Positions 8,212 to 18,017 of a stretch of 64,000 nt of DNA are shown in pieces (position 1 is the first letter of the stretch; each line of letters starts with the position of its first letter). The stretch is from LMUY01 sp965198895 (GTDB lineage Bacteria > Pseudomonadota > Alphaproteobacteria > Acetobacterales > Acetobacteraceae), in the NCBI GenBank assembly GCA_965198895.1, contig OZ240676.1, positions 2,790,001 through 2,854,000 on the forward strand, in the 5' to 3' direction. Under the pieces are notes generated by a model, which ran no database searches, was not told where the DNA came from, and was given only the letters and a program-made list of their open reading frames with translations. Made by a program: the position numbers and the translations under genes.

Positions 8212-8249
8212 TTATGCCCATCGCGCGGTCTCGCGCAATTAAGGCATAA
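8212..8249. terminator. Nested inverted repeat between two minus-strand genes
   Basis: TTATGCC (8212-8218) pairs with GGCATAA (8243-8249), and inside it GCGCG (8223-8227) pairs with CGCGC (8232-8236). It abuts the stop codon of the small membrane protein gene and precedes the priming transferase. It could serve as a terminator or a processing hairpin; no T run is evident. Confidence 0.45.
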
Positions 8250-8513
8250 CTATCTCAGCAAAGTATAGATCGTCCAAGCGATCCCGGCCCAAATTGGAAT
8301 GAGCGCGATGACTGCCGCAGCGATGTCGCTGGGTGGGGCGACCGGCTCTCTGGGTGTCCAATCGTCATTATCGCTCGCGGGCGGCGCATCCGCGTCCGCG
8401 GGCTCTGGTGACGGCGGTTGCAGCCCCGAACCGCCCCCGACCCTAGCGAAATTCCGGCCCGCGATCGTTGCGGGCCCGGCAGCGGCGGGACTGAGTTCCA
8501 GTTTGCTGAACAT
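8250..8513 (-). CDS. Hypothetical small membrane protein
   Basis: An 87-aa protein with a Pro/Ala/Asp-rich, probably disordered N-terminal 60 residues and one C-terminal membrane helix (IAAAVIALIPIWAGIAWTIYTLL), a tail-anchored layout. A purine-rich site (GAAAGGG) lies upstream of the ATG. No family is recognised. It is upstream of, and on the same strand as, the sugar-phosphate transferase, with a nested hairpin between them. Confidence 0.5.
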   Translation of the reverse strand: MFSKLELSPAAAGPATIAGRNFARVGGGSGLQPPSPEPADADAPPASDNDDWTPREPVAPPSDIAAAVIALIPIWAGIAWTIYTLLR

Positions 8514-8677
8514 CTTCGCAGCCCTTTCAATGGTTTAATCATTGCTACCATGCGTCCCAACGGCGTTTGGTCAGGAGCTGTGATGAATTGTCGGATAACC
8601 CCGGCAGAGGCTAAGCAGCATTGACCCGGTGCCGCGGCCCACGAGCCCACAGCGTCATCTCGGAAAGGAACGGCAGG

Positions 8678-9403
8678 ATGGAAATGAAGCCCAAGGACGC
8701 CGCGAGCGCCCTCTCACCCCGTGAGGAGCTGGTCGTCGCCAACCACGTCCTGGCCGCACGCGGCATCCTGGATGGCTTCGGCCACGTCAGCATTCGGCAC
8801 GAAACGCGGGCGGACCGATTCGTGATCGCGCGCAGCATGGCGCCCGCCCTCGTGACTTTGTCCGACCTGGTGGAACTGGATCTCGACGGCGAGGCGGTCG
8901 AGCCGGATCAGCCCGGCAGCTACCTCGAACGCTTCATTCACAGCGAGATCTATCGCCTCCGGCCGGACATCCGGGCGATCGTGCACAACCACTCCCCGTC
9001 GGTAATTCCGTTCGGAGCGACCAGCGTCAAACTGCGGCCGATCTATCACATGAGCGGTTTCCTCGGGGCCGGTGTCCCCGTGTTCGACATCCGCGTTTGT
9101 GCCGGCGAGACCGACATGCTGGTCCGCACGCAGGCTTTGGGCGCGGCGCACGCGCGCTGCCTGGGCGATTGCGCGGCCACGCTCATGCGCGGCCATGGCG
9201 CCACCGTGGTCGGCACGTCGCTGCCGCAGGTGGTGTACCGGGCGATCTACATGGAACTGAACGCGCGCTTGCAGTCGGACGCGATGCGCCTGGGCGAGGT
9301 GGAGTTCCTGTCGGAGCAGGAGGCTCGACTGGCTGCGCAGACCAACGACGGCCAGGTGCAGCGCCCCTGGCAGTTCTGGGTGATGGACGCGAAACGCAGC
9401 TGA
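8678..9403 (+). CDS. Class II aldolase/adducin family protein (decarboxylase-like)
   Basis: A 241-aa metal-dependent aldolase-fold enzyme. Visible features are the phosphate/substrate loop GFGHVSIRH, the acidic segment VELDLDGEAVEPDQPGSYLE, metal-ligand histidines in AIVHNHSPSVIPFG and the later RGHGATVVG motif. The overall pattern (ERFIHSEIYRLRPD, HMSGFLG, VFDIR) resembles class II proteins that decarboxylate hydroxy-aromatic or pyridine carboxylates more than sugar-phosphate aldolases; this is inferred from remembered family features. The start at 8678 has AAGGAA nine bases upstream. An upstream in-frame start at 8621 adds an untypical extension. A CoA ligase follows 112 bases downstream, possibly in the same transcript. 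Confidence 0.82.
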   Translation: MEMKPKDAASALSPREELVVANHVLAARGILDGFGHVSIRHETRADRFVIARSMAPALVTLSDLVELDLDGEAVEPDQPGSYLERFIHSEIYRLRPDIRAIVHNHSPSVIPFGATSVKLRPIYHMSGFLGAGVPVFDIRVCAGETDMLVRTQALGAAHARCLGDCAATLMRGHGATVVGTSLPQVVYRAIYMELNARLQSDAMRLGEVEFLSEQEARLAAQTNDGQVQRPWQFWVMDAKRS

Positions 9404-9515
9404 TCCACCTTTCACTATCCGAAACAGAACGCCGGCGGGTGTCGGAATACGAAGATGCTTTGACAGTGGTCCGCGTGTGGCTATGAAGTTTGCACGCTCG
9501 GAATAGGGGCCAGTC

Positions 9516-11051
9516 ATGATCGCGTCCGCCGCATCGGTGTCGTTGCCCGACACGTTCCGCCCGATCACCATGGCGTCGGGCATACGCTGCAACCTGGCCC
9601 GTGGCGCCGGCCGCGTCGCGCTGATCTGTGCCGGTCGCAGCCTGACCTACGGCCAACTCGTCGACCGGGTCGACCGCGTCGCCTCCCTTGGCCTGGCCCT
9701 CGGCCTGCGACCCGGCGACCGGGCCGCGATCGTTTCGGGCAGTTGTCTCGAATACCTCGAGATCGTGGACGGCCTGGCTGAGGCCGGGATCGCGGTTGCC
9801 ACGCCCAACCCGCGCCAGACCGCGACCGAACTCGGCTTCATCCTGGCCGATTGCGGCGCGCGGGTGGCCTTCGTGTCGCCACAGGTGGAGGCGCTGGTGC
9901 GAGCGGCCGACTGCCCCGATCTCGAGCGGATCATCGTCATCGGGCCAGAATACGAGGCGCTCCTGCAGGACGCCCGGCCCATCGCACTGCCTCAGGCGGC
10001 GGAGTGGTCCGCCTTCGCGATCCCCTACACCTCCGGCACCACAGGCAAGCCACGCGGGGTGGTGCTGCCGCACCGGTCCCGCGCCTTGCTCGGTTTCGCC
10101 ATGGCGTCCGAGTTCGGCTGCTACGGACCGGACGACCGCTTCCTGGCCGTGACGCCGATGTTCCATGGCGCCGGGTTCGCCAACGTCCACACCTCGGTGT
10201 TCTTTGGCGGCACCTGCGAGATATTGCAGAGCTTCGAGCCAGAGATTTACCTGCGCCGCCTCAGCGAGGGCGGGGCAACCGGGACCTTCGTAGTACCCAC
10301 CATCTTCCACTCCATCTTCGGGTTGGAACGTCCGGTGCTCGACCGCTTTCGGTCACACCGCCTGCGCGCGCTGATGTCCAACGCCGCTCCGCTGCCGCAA
10401 AAGACCAAGGAGATCATCGTCGACTACTTCGGCGAGGGCCTGCTGCACGAGATGTATGGCTCGACCGAGGCCGGCACCGTGTGCAGCCTTCGCCCGGCCG
10501 ACCAGTTGGTCAAGAAGCAGTGCGTCGGCCATCCCTGCATGATGAACCAGGTCAAGCTGCTGGACGACGAGGGTGATCCCGTGAAGCGGGGCGAGGTGGG
10601 CGAGTTGTTCAGCACGTCGCCGAACCTGTTTCTCGGTTACTGGAACAAGCCGGAGGCGACGGCGGCAGCAATGCGGGACGGCTGGTTCTCGGCCGGTGAC
10701 CTCGCCTGGCAGGATGAGGATGGCTGCTACTACATCGTCGATCGCAAGAAGGACATGTACATCTCTGGCGGCGTGAACGTATATCCGAGGGAGATCGAGG
10801 AGTTCCTGTTCCGCCTACCCGGCGTTCGCGAGGCGGCGGTGGTGGGGATACCGGACGATTACTGGGGCGAGACCGGCAAGGCCTTCCTGGTCCTGGAACC
10901 CGGCGCGGAGATCACTCCCGAAGCTATCGTGGCGGCGTGTAAAGACAGCATCGCCGGCTACAAGGTTCCGCGCCACGTCGTTTTCGTCGAGGCGTTGCCA
11001 CGCAACCCCGCCGGTAAAGTGCTGAAAACAGAACTCCGCCAGCCCAGCTGA
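9516..11051 (+). CDS. AMP-dependent acyl-CoA synthetase/ligase
   Basis: A 511-aa ANL-superfamily enzyme that adenylates a carboxylic acid and transfers it to CoA. Motifs in order: the phosphate loop YTSGTTGKPRGV (about residues 170-181), YGSTEAG (about 314), GDLAWQDEDGCYYIVDRKKD with the hinge (about 394-413), GGVNVYPREIEE, and the C-terminal PRNPAGKVLKTEL with the catalytic lysine. The substrate cannot be read from the sequence; relatives act on medium-chain or aromatic acids. It follows the class II aldolase-like gene on the same strand, so the pair may process a hydroxy or aromatic acid. GGAATAGGGG lies upstream of the chosen ATG. Confidence 0.88.
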   Translation: MIASAASVSLPDTFRPITMASGIRCNLARGAGRVALICAGRSLTYGQLVDRVDRVASLGLALGLRPGDRAAIVSGSCLEYLEIVDGLAEAGIAVATPNPRQTATELGFILADCGARVAFVSPQVEALVRAADCPDLERIIVIGPEYEALLQDARPIALPQAAEWSAFAIPYTSGTTGKPRGVVLPHRSRALLGFAMASEFGCYGPDDRFLAVTPMFHGAGFANVHTSVFFGGTCEILQSFEPEIYLRRLSEGGATGTFVVPTIFHSIFGLERPVLDRFRSHRLRALMSNAAPLPQKTKEIIVDYFGEGLLHEMYGSTEAGTVCSLRPADQLVKKQCVGHPCMMNQVKLLDDEGDPVKRGEVGELFSTSPNLFLGYWNKPEATAAAMRDGWFSAGDLAWQDEDGCYYIVDRKKDMYISGGVNVYPREIEEFLFRLPGVREAAVVGIPDDYWGETGKAFLVLEPGAEITPEAIVAACKDSIAGYKVPRHVVFVEALPRNPAGKVLKTELRQPS

Positions 11052-11106
11052 CCTAGTCATCCCCTCCCTCAAGGGCAAGTGGCGGCAAAGCCGACGGCGG
11101 GGGAGG

Positions 11107-11847
11107 CTACCGCATCCCGAGCACGTCCATCATGTCGTACAATCCGGGTTGGCGACCCGCAAGCCAGATCGCCGCCTGCACCGCACCAACGGCAAACGCC
11201 CGACGGTCAAACGCGCGGTGCGTGATCGCAATATGCTCGTCCCCAGCTGCGAACAGCAGCGTGTGTTCGCCGACAACCTGCCCGCCGCGCAGAGCGGCAA
11301 ACCCGATGGCTCCTTCCGGACGGGGCCCGGTATATCCATCCCGGCCGCTGACCATCACGTCCGCGAGCGCCACGCCACGCCCGCGCGCGACAGCACGGCC
11401 CAAGCCGATTGCGGTTCCGGACGGCGCGTCTACCTTTTGGCGATGATGCATCTCCACGATCTCGGCATCGTAACGCTCAGCCGGCAAGGCCGCCGCCATC
11501 CGCTCGGCCAAAGCGAGCACGAGGTTAACCCCGGGGGCGAAGTTTGGCGCGTAGACAATGGGAATGACAGACGCGGCCTCGGTGACCGCCTGCTCGTCGG
11601 AGGCGGTCAGTCCAGACGTTCCGAGCACCCACCCGAGCCCGGATCGCATCAGCAACGCTGCATGCCCGGTGGCGCTCTGTGCATTGGTGAAGTCGATCAC
11701 AACGTCTGCCGCGGCGACGATCTGGTCGAGAGGGCGGCCGGTGCGCGAGGACCCACCTGCGAACGTAAGTCCCGCCCGAAGCACTTCCTCCTGCAGCAGA
11801 TGTCCCATCCGGCCGGTCGAACCGGCGATCGCGACGCGCGGAGTCAT
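11107..11847 (-). CDS. dapB: 4-hydroxy-tetrahydrodipicolinate reductase
   Basis: This cytoplasmic enzyme uses NAD(P)H to reduce 4-hydroxy-tetrahydrodipicolinate in the diaminopimelate/lysine pathway. The 246-aa length fits the family. The N-terminal Rossmann loop is VAIAGSTGRMG, with the conserved VIDFTNAQS and VLGTSGL segments. The substrate-binding and catalytic signature EMHHRQKVDAPSGTA carries the His-His and Lys residues. The C-terminus includes GEHTLLFAAGDEHIAITHRAFDR. It lies downstream of dnaJ on the same strand after a hairpin-rich spacer, an order known in Alphaproteobacteria. Confidence 0.96.
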   Translation of the reverse strand: MTPRVAIAGSTGRMGHLLQEEVLRAGLTFAGGSSRTGRPLDQIVAAADVVIDFTNAQSATGHAALLMRSGLGWVLGTSGLTASDEQAVTEAASVIPIVYAPNFAPGVNLVLALAERMAAALPAERYDAEIVEMHHRQKVDAPSGTAIGLGRAVARGRGVALADVMVSGRDGYTGPRPEGAIGFAALRGGQVVGEHTLLFAAGDEHIAITHRAFDRRAFAVGAVQAAIWLAGRQPGLYDMMDVLGMR

Positions 11848-11858
11848 CGTGGTGAATT

Positions 11859-11914
11859 CGGCGGCACGGCGTCGACGGCGGATGGGGGGGACATCCGCCG
11901 GTGCCGTGCCGCCG
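11859..11914. terminator. Large composite hairpin between dnaJ and dapB
   Basis: A 12-base outer stem (CGGCGGCACGGC at 11859-11870 with GCCGTGCCGCCG at 11903-11914) encloses a 9-base inner stem (CGGCGGATG at 11876-11884 with CATCCGCCG at 11892-11900) capped by a GGGGGGA loop. It begins 12 bases upstream of the dapB start codon. It could terminate dnaJ transcription or protect or process the transcript. Confidence 0.6.
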
Positions 11915-11923
11915 TCACGTGAG

Positions 11924-11953
11924 CCGCGGCGGATCGGGGGGGAGCCGCCGCGG
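11924..11953. terminator. Second hairpin between dnaJ and dapB
   Basis: CCGCGGCGG (11924-11932) pairs perfectly with CCGCCGCGG (11945-11953) around a 12-base G-rich loop. Together with the neighbouring composite hairpin it fills most of the 147-base gap after dnaJ. Confidence 0.5.
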
Positions 11954-11994
11954 TCATGCCCTGATACGCGACCCTCGCGCCGGAGTTCCGCGGG

Positions 11995-13137
11995 TCACGA
12001 CCGGCCGTCGAAGAACGCCGCCATCTTGGCGAAGAAACCTTCGCTCTCCGGGCTGCCATTCTTGTGGCGCTGCGCTTCGGCCTCGAATTCCTCAAGTAGC
12101 TCGCGCTGGCGTTTCGTCAGATGTTGCGGCGTTTCGACCGCCACTTGGACATACATGTCGCCACGAGCGGCGCTCCGGAGCACGGAAAAGCCTTTGCCTC
12201 GAAGCCGGAACTGGTCGCCACTCTGCGTGCCGGGCGTGACCTTCACTTTGGCGCGTGTGCCATCGATCACCGGCACTTCCACGTCGCCGCCCAGCGCGGC
12301 CTGGGTCAAACGGAGCGGAACCCGGCAGTACACGTTGGCACCATCGCGCTGAAAGATGTCATGAGGACGGATGGCGACATGCACATACAAATCCCCGGCC
12401 GGGGCGCCGGCGGCCCCCGCCTCGCCCTCGCCCGCCAGTCGGATCCGTACGCCGTCCTCTACACCTGCCGGGATGGCGACCGAAAGCGTGCGCTCGCGGG
12501 GAACAGTGCCGGCCCCCTGGCAGACCCGGCAGGGATTGCGGACGATGCGGCCCGCCCCGCCGCAAGTCGGACAGGAGCGTTCAACAAGGAAGAAGCCCTG
12601 CTGAGCGCGAACCTTGCCGGATCCGCCGCAGGTCGAGCAGGTATCCCGCTCGGCTTGCTTGTTGGCCGACCCGGTCCCATTGCAAGCATCGCACGCGACG
12701 CGGCTTGGGACCCGGAGATCCACCTTGGTACCCGCGTAGGCGTCGGCGAGATCGATCTCCACCTGCGCCCGCAGATCCGACCCGGCCCGCGTTCTGCTGC
12801 CCCCGGCGCCCCGGCGGCCGCCCATGAAATCACCGAACATCTGGTCGAAGATGTCGCCCAGTCCGCCTTCCTGGAAACCCGCGCCGAAGCCTGCAGCCCC
12901 GGCCCCGCCATTCTCGAAGGCAGCATGGCCGAAACGATCGTAGGCAGCGCGTTTCTGATCGTCCTTCAGGACGTCATACGCTTCGCTGACTTCCTTGAAC
13001 TTGGCCTCGGCCGCCTTGTCACCAGGGTTGCGGTCCGGGTGGTACTTCATGGCGAGTTTTCGGTAGGACCGCTTTAGGTCGTCAGCCGAGGCCTCTTTGG
13101 TGACCTCTAGGAGCGCGTAAAAGTCTTGCTTCGCCAC
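11995..13137 (-). CDS. dnaJ: Chaperone protein DnaJ
   Basis: The Hsp40 co-chaperone that delivers unfolded clients to DnaK and stimulates its ATPase. The 380-aa protein has the full type I layout: J domain at residues 1-70 with the HPD motif (KYHPDRNPGDK), a Gly/Phe region (about 75-120), then four zinc-binding CxxCxGxG-type repeats (CDACNGTG, CSTCGGSG, CPTCGGAG, CRVCQGAG) around residues 150-210, and the C-terminal substrate domains (VKVTPGTQSGDQFRLRGKG). It is downstream of dnaK with a 123-base spacer that holds two strong hairpins. Confidence 0.97.
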   Translation of the reverse strand: MAKQDFYALLEVTKEASADDLKRSYRKLAMKYHPDRNPGDKAAEAKFKEVSEAYDVLKDDQKRAAYDRFGHAAFENGGAGAAGFGAGFQEGGLGDIFDQMFGDFMGGRRGAGGSRTRAGSDLRAQVEIDLADAYAGTKVDLRVPSRVACDACNGTGSANKQAERDTCSTCGGSGKVRAQQGFFLVERSCPTCGGAGRIVRNPCRVCQGAGTVPRERTLSVAIPAGVEDGVRIRLAGEGEAGAAGAPAGDLYVHVAIRPHDIFQRDGANVYCRVPLRLTQAALGGDVEVPVIDGTRAKVKVTPGTQSGDQFRLRGKGFSVLRSAARGDMYVQVAVETPQHLTKRQRELLEEFEAEAQRHKNGSPESEGFFAKMAAFFDGRS

Positions 13138-13183
13138 GGTGATATCCTGATCAAGGCAGGCGAGGGTCGAGGCCCCTCGGCCC

Positions 13184-13206
13184 GTCTGGGGCCGGAGGCC
13201 CCAGAC
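13184..13206. repeat. Strong 10-base hairpin in the dnaK-dnaJ spacer
   Basis: GTCTGGGGCC (13184-13193) pairs perfectly with GGCCCCAGAC (13197-13206) around a three-base loop, next to a further palindrome (CGAGGCCCCTCG, 13169-13180). Clustered GC palindromes of this kind are often repetitive extragenic elements. Here it may also tune dnaJ expression relative to dnaK. Confidence 0.55.
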
Positions 13207-13227
13207 CCCTTGACACTGTCAGAGGTG

Positions 13228-13257
13228 AAACGGCCAGGGACAATGCCCCGGCCGTTT
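13228..13257 (-). terminator. Hairpin immediately after dnaK
   Basis: AAACGGCC (13228-13235) pairs with GGCCGTTT (13250-13257), and the stem can extend inward through AGGG/CCCC-type pairing. On the minus strand the stem ends in TTT, three bases beyond the dnaK stop. It is a plausible partial terminator or 3'-end stabiliser between dnaK and dnaJ. Confidence 0.55.
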
Positions 13258-13260
13258 GCA

Positions 13261-15171
<1,911 letters not shown>

Positions 15172-15247
15172 TCAGAACTCCATTTCAGCGGTCCGATGCG
15201 GCCCGAAGCACCGCGCAGGACCCTTGGGGATAGTAGTATGCCGCCGG

Positions 15248-15276
15248 ATGTATTGAGGCAGGGGTGCCGCGGCAAG
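15248..15276 (-). promoter_or_regulatory. Candidate sigma-32-type promoter of dnaK
   Basis: On the minus strand, CTTGCC (15276-15271) is followed after 17 bases by ATACAT (15253-15248), about 75 bases upstream of the dnaK start. The CTTG core fits the -35 element of heat-shock promoters in Alphaproteobacteria; the -10 match is only fair. No CIRCE element was seen here. Confidence 0.35.
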
Positions 15277-15318
15277 TGGGAGGCCGGATTTTTACGGGTT
15301 TGCCGAGTGGCCAAACGG

Positions 15319-17262
15319 CTAGAACTCCTCCCAAGCCTCCGCCGTGGCGGCCGCGGCCACCTGGGCCATTCGTCGGGGGCGCTCCGCTTTTACGACCGCG
15401 AGGCGGGGTGAAGCGGTGGCCGCGCTCCTGCCAGGTCTGATGACCGCCGCCCGCGCCGGCGGCTCGTGGCCGAGCTTGAACTGCGCCGTGAGCGTGTTCA
15501 GCGACTCGGCCTCCTGCGATAGCGCATGGCTCGCCGCAGTGCTCTGCTCCACCATGGCAGCGTTCTGCTGAGTGACCTGGTCCATCTGATTTACGGCGGT
15601 GTTCACCTCGTGGAGCCCGGTCGCCTGCTCCTTCGCGCCGGCGGCGATCTCCGACACGGACCGGTTCAGCTCGGTGACTTGGGCGGCGATCCGGTTCAGG
15701 GCCGTGCCGGTCTCACCGACCAGCTTCACGCCTTCGACGACCTGGCGGGCGCTTTCCTGGATGAGCGCCTTGATCTCCTTGGCTGCCGTGGCCGAACGCT
15801 GCGCCAGGGCCCGCACCTCGCTCGCCACCACGGCGAAGCCACGGCCCGCATCACCCGCGCGGGCTGCCTCGACACCGGCGTTCAGGGCTAGCAGGTTGGT
15901 TTGGAACGCGATTTCGTCGATCACGCCGATGATCTGGCTGATTTGCTTAGCGGATGCCTCGATCGCGCTCATGGCCCGAACCGCGTCCTGCACCACGATG
16001 CCGGACTTTTCCGCGTCCGCCGTGGTCGCAGAGGCGACGCGTTGCGCCTGCTCCGCCCCGTCGGCCGCCCGCTTCACCGTGGCGGTGATCTGGTCCAGCG
16101 CGGCGGCCGTCTGCTCCAGGCTGGCCGCCTGCTGCTCGGTGCGCCGGGACAGGTCGTCCGACGCGCGCGCGATCTCCGCGCTGCCCGAGTGGATTGCGCC
16201 AGTGCTCGCTACGATCCCCTGGATGGCCTTGCGCACCTGGCTGATCGCACCGTTCAGATCGCTTCGAAGCGTCTCGTACGCCTCGGGTAGCACCGTATCG
16301 AGCTGGAAGGTCAGATCCCCTGTCGCCAGGCGGCCTAGGCCCAACCCGATCGAACCGACGATCAAATCCGCTGCCTGCTTCGCGGCTTCCTCCTCGGCTT
16401 CCTGCCGTACTCGCCCGTCCTCAGACGCGCGGCTGGCCTCTGCCTCGGCCTGGTGCTGCGCGAGAGCCTTTGCTTCGATGGCGTTGTCCTTGAACACCTG
16501 CACCGCGCCGGCCATGGCGCCGATCTCGTCGCCCCGACCGACACCGGGCACGACGACATCCAACTCGAGCGCGGCGAGCCGGCCCATCGCCGCCGTCATT
16601 TTGGCGATCGGCGCGGAAATGCCTCGGATCAGCGCTACACCCATCACGAGGCAGACCAGCACAGCAAACCCGAGCGAGCCGGCGATCATATTTTGTGCCG
16701 TCGATTCAAGGCGTTGACCATTATTGGCTTCCCGCGCCGCGCCTTCGGCGTTGTAGGCGATATCGTCCTGAAGGATCTTCCGGAACTCATTCATCGCCGG
16801 GTTGCTCCTCTCGATCTTCATCGCGGCATCGGCCTTGGAGCCGGCAGCGAAGGCGATCAGGAAGTCGTCCGAGACCGTCCGGTAAGCCTGCCAGCCTGCT
16901 ACGATCGCGCCTGCCAGCTCCTGCTCACGCCCGGGCGTGACCAGCGCTTGGTAGGCCTTCAGCTCGGCATCGAAATCGCCCTCCAGGCCCTTGATATTGG
17001 CGCGGCTGCTAGCCTGTCGGGCGTCGTTGGTGGCGACGACGAGGTTGGCTTGATTGAGCCTCAACCGCTCGACCGTCTGGGCCATTTTGCCGAGCAGCGC
17101 CATGCTCGGCATCCAGTTCGTCTGTATTTCGGTCGAGATCGCAGTGACCGCTGACAGACGCTGCATCGCAAATAAACCGAGCGCAGCAGTGCAGCACAGC
17201 ACGAGCGCGAAGGCGGCGATGATTTTGCTGCTGATACTTATACGGCTTAGAACAGAATTCAC
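15319..17262 (-). CDS. Methyl-accepting chemotaxis protein
   Basis: A 647-aa membrane chemoreceptor. Domains in order: short cytoplasmic N-terminus, membrane helix 1 (about 13-33), a helical periplasmic ligand domain of the four-helix-bundle type (about 35-190), membrane helix 2 (about 193-213), a HAMP domain with a second HAMP-like segment (to about 345), and the long cytoplasmic signalling coiled coil with the conserved tip FQTNLLALNAGVEAARAGDAGRGFAVVASEVRxLA. The protein ends in AWEEF, which fits the WxxF tether that recruits CheR/CheB in some receptors. It splits the grpE and dnaK genes, an unusual insertion in a heat-shock cluster. The ligand is unknown. Confidence 0.93.
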   Translation of the reverse strand: MNSVLSRISISSKIIAAFALVLCCTAALGLFAMQRLSAVTAISTEIQTNWMPSMALLGKMAQTVERLRLNQANLVVATNDARQASSRANIKGLEGDFDAELKAYQALVTPGREQELAGAIVAGWQAYRTVSDDFLIAFAAGSKADAAMKIERSNPAMNEFRKILQDDIAYNAEGAAREANNGQRLESTAQNMIAGSLGFAVLVCLVMGVALIRGISAPIAKMTAAMGRLAALELDVVVPGVGRGDEIGAMAGAVQVFKDNAIEAKALAQHQAEAEASRASEDGRVRQEAEEEAAKQAADLIVGSIGLGLGRLATGDLTFQLDTVLPEAYETLRSDLNGAISQVRKAIQGIVASTGAIHSGSAEIARASDDLSRRTEQQAASLEQTAAALDQITATVKRAADGAEQAQRVASATTADAEKSGIVVQDAVRAMSAIEASAKQISQIIGVIDEIAFQTNLLALNAGVEAARAGDAGRGFAVVASEVRALAQRSATAAKEIKALIQESARQVVEGVKLVGETGTALNRIAAQVTELNRSVSEIAAGAKEQATGLHEVNTAVNQMDQVTQQNAAMVEQSTAASHALSQEAESLNTLTAQFKLGHEPPARAAVIRPGRSAATASPRLAVVKAERPRRMAQVAAAATAEAWEEF

Positions 17263-17356
17263 CCGCTGCGCCCCCGAACGTCACTCGGGGCACAGCGTCA
17301 GTGATCTACGTAAACAAACGCTAAACGCAGCTCGGCGGCGATCCACCCAAGCCTAA

Positions 17357-17938
17357 TCAGGCGGTGGTCGAGCCGCCCTCTGGCGCCTTGGCCACCACCA
17401 CCATGGCGGGACGCAGCAACCGGCCGTTCAGCGTCCAGCCGGCCGTCCACGACTGGATGACGGTCCCTGGCGGGTGCTCGGCGCTGGGTTGCTCTGCCAT
17501 TGCCTGGTGCAAGTTGGGGTCGAACGGCTTGCCGGTGGGATCCACCTTGGCGATGCCGTTGCGCTCCAACAAGGACAGGAACGACCGCTCCACCCCCTCG
17601 AACCCGTCGCGCAACTTGCCGACGATCTCGGGCTCGCCGGGCTGGGCCGCCGGGAGTTGATCCAAGCCGCGGCGCAAATTGTCGGCCGCTTCCACGACGT
17701 CGCGGGCAAACTTCTGCACGGCGAACTGCCTTGCGTCATCGGTATCACGCTTGGCGCGCGTGCGGACGTTGGCGATCTCGGCCTCGGAGCGAAGCCATTT
17801 GTCGCGGAATTCGTCGCGCTCGGCCTCCAGCGCGGCAATGCGCGCGGTGGCCGCTGCCATCACCTCCTCGGGGGAGCTCGGCGTTGCGTCGAAGATCGGG
17901 TCCGCCATCTCGGGCGAAGGCATGTCGGTGCTGCTCAT
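17357..17938 (-). CDS. grpE: Nucleotide exchange factor GrpE
   Basis: GrpE releases ADP from DnaK. The chosen 193-aa form starts at ATG 17938 (MSSTDMPSPEMAD); a longer reading to 18001 adds 21 arginine-rich residues that are not family-like. The acidic N-terminus leads into a long coiled coil (AATARIAALEAERDEFRDKWL and RSEAEIANVRTRAKRD), then the C-terminal beta domain with GKPFDPNLHQAMAEQPS and TVIQSWTAGWTLNGRLLRPAMVVVAK, the DnaK-contacting part. It follows hrcA by 79 bases on the same strand, the classical hrcA-grpE pair. Confidence 0.96.
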   Translation of the reverse strand: MSSTDMPSPEMADPIFDATPSSPEEVMAAATARIAALEAERDEFRDKWLRSEAEIANVRTRAKRDTDDARQFAVQKFARDVVEAADNLRRGLDQLPAAQPGEPEIVGKLRDGFEGVERSFLSLLERNGIAKVDPTGKPFDPNLHQAMAEQPSAEHPPGTVIQSWTAGWTLNGRLLRPAMVVVAKAPEGGSTTA

Positions 17939-18017
17939 GGGCGCAGAATTAGGACGGCGACCCGACCCGAACAAGCCATGCCGAAACAATCCCTCCCTCA
18001 TCCGAGCAAACGGCCCC

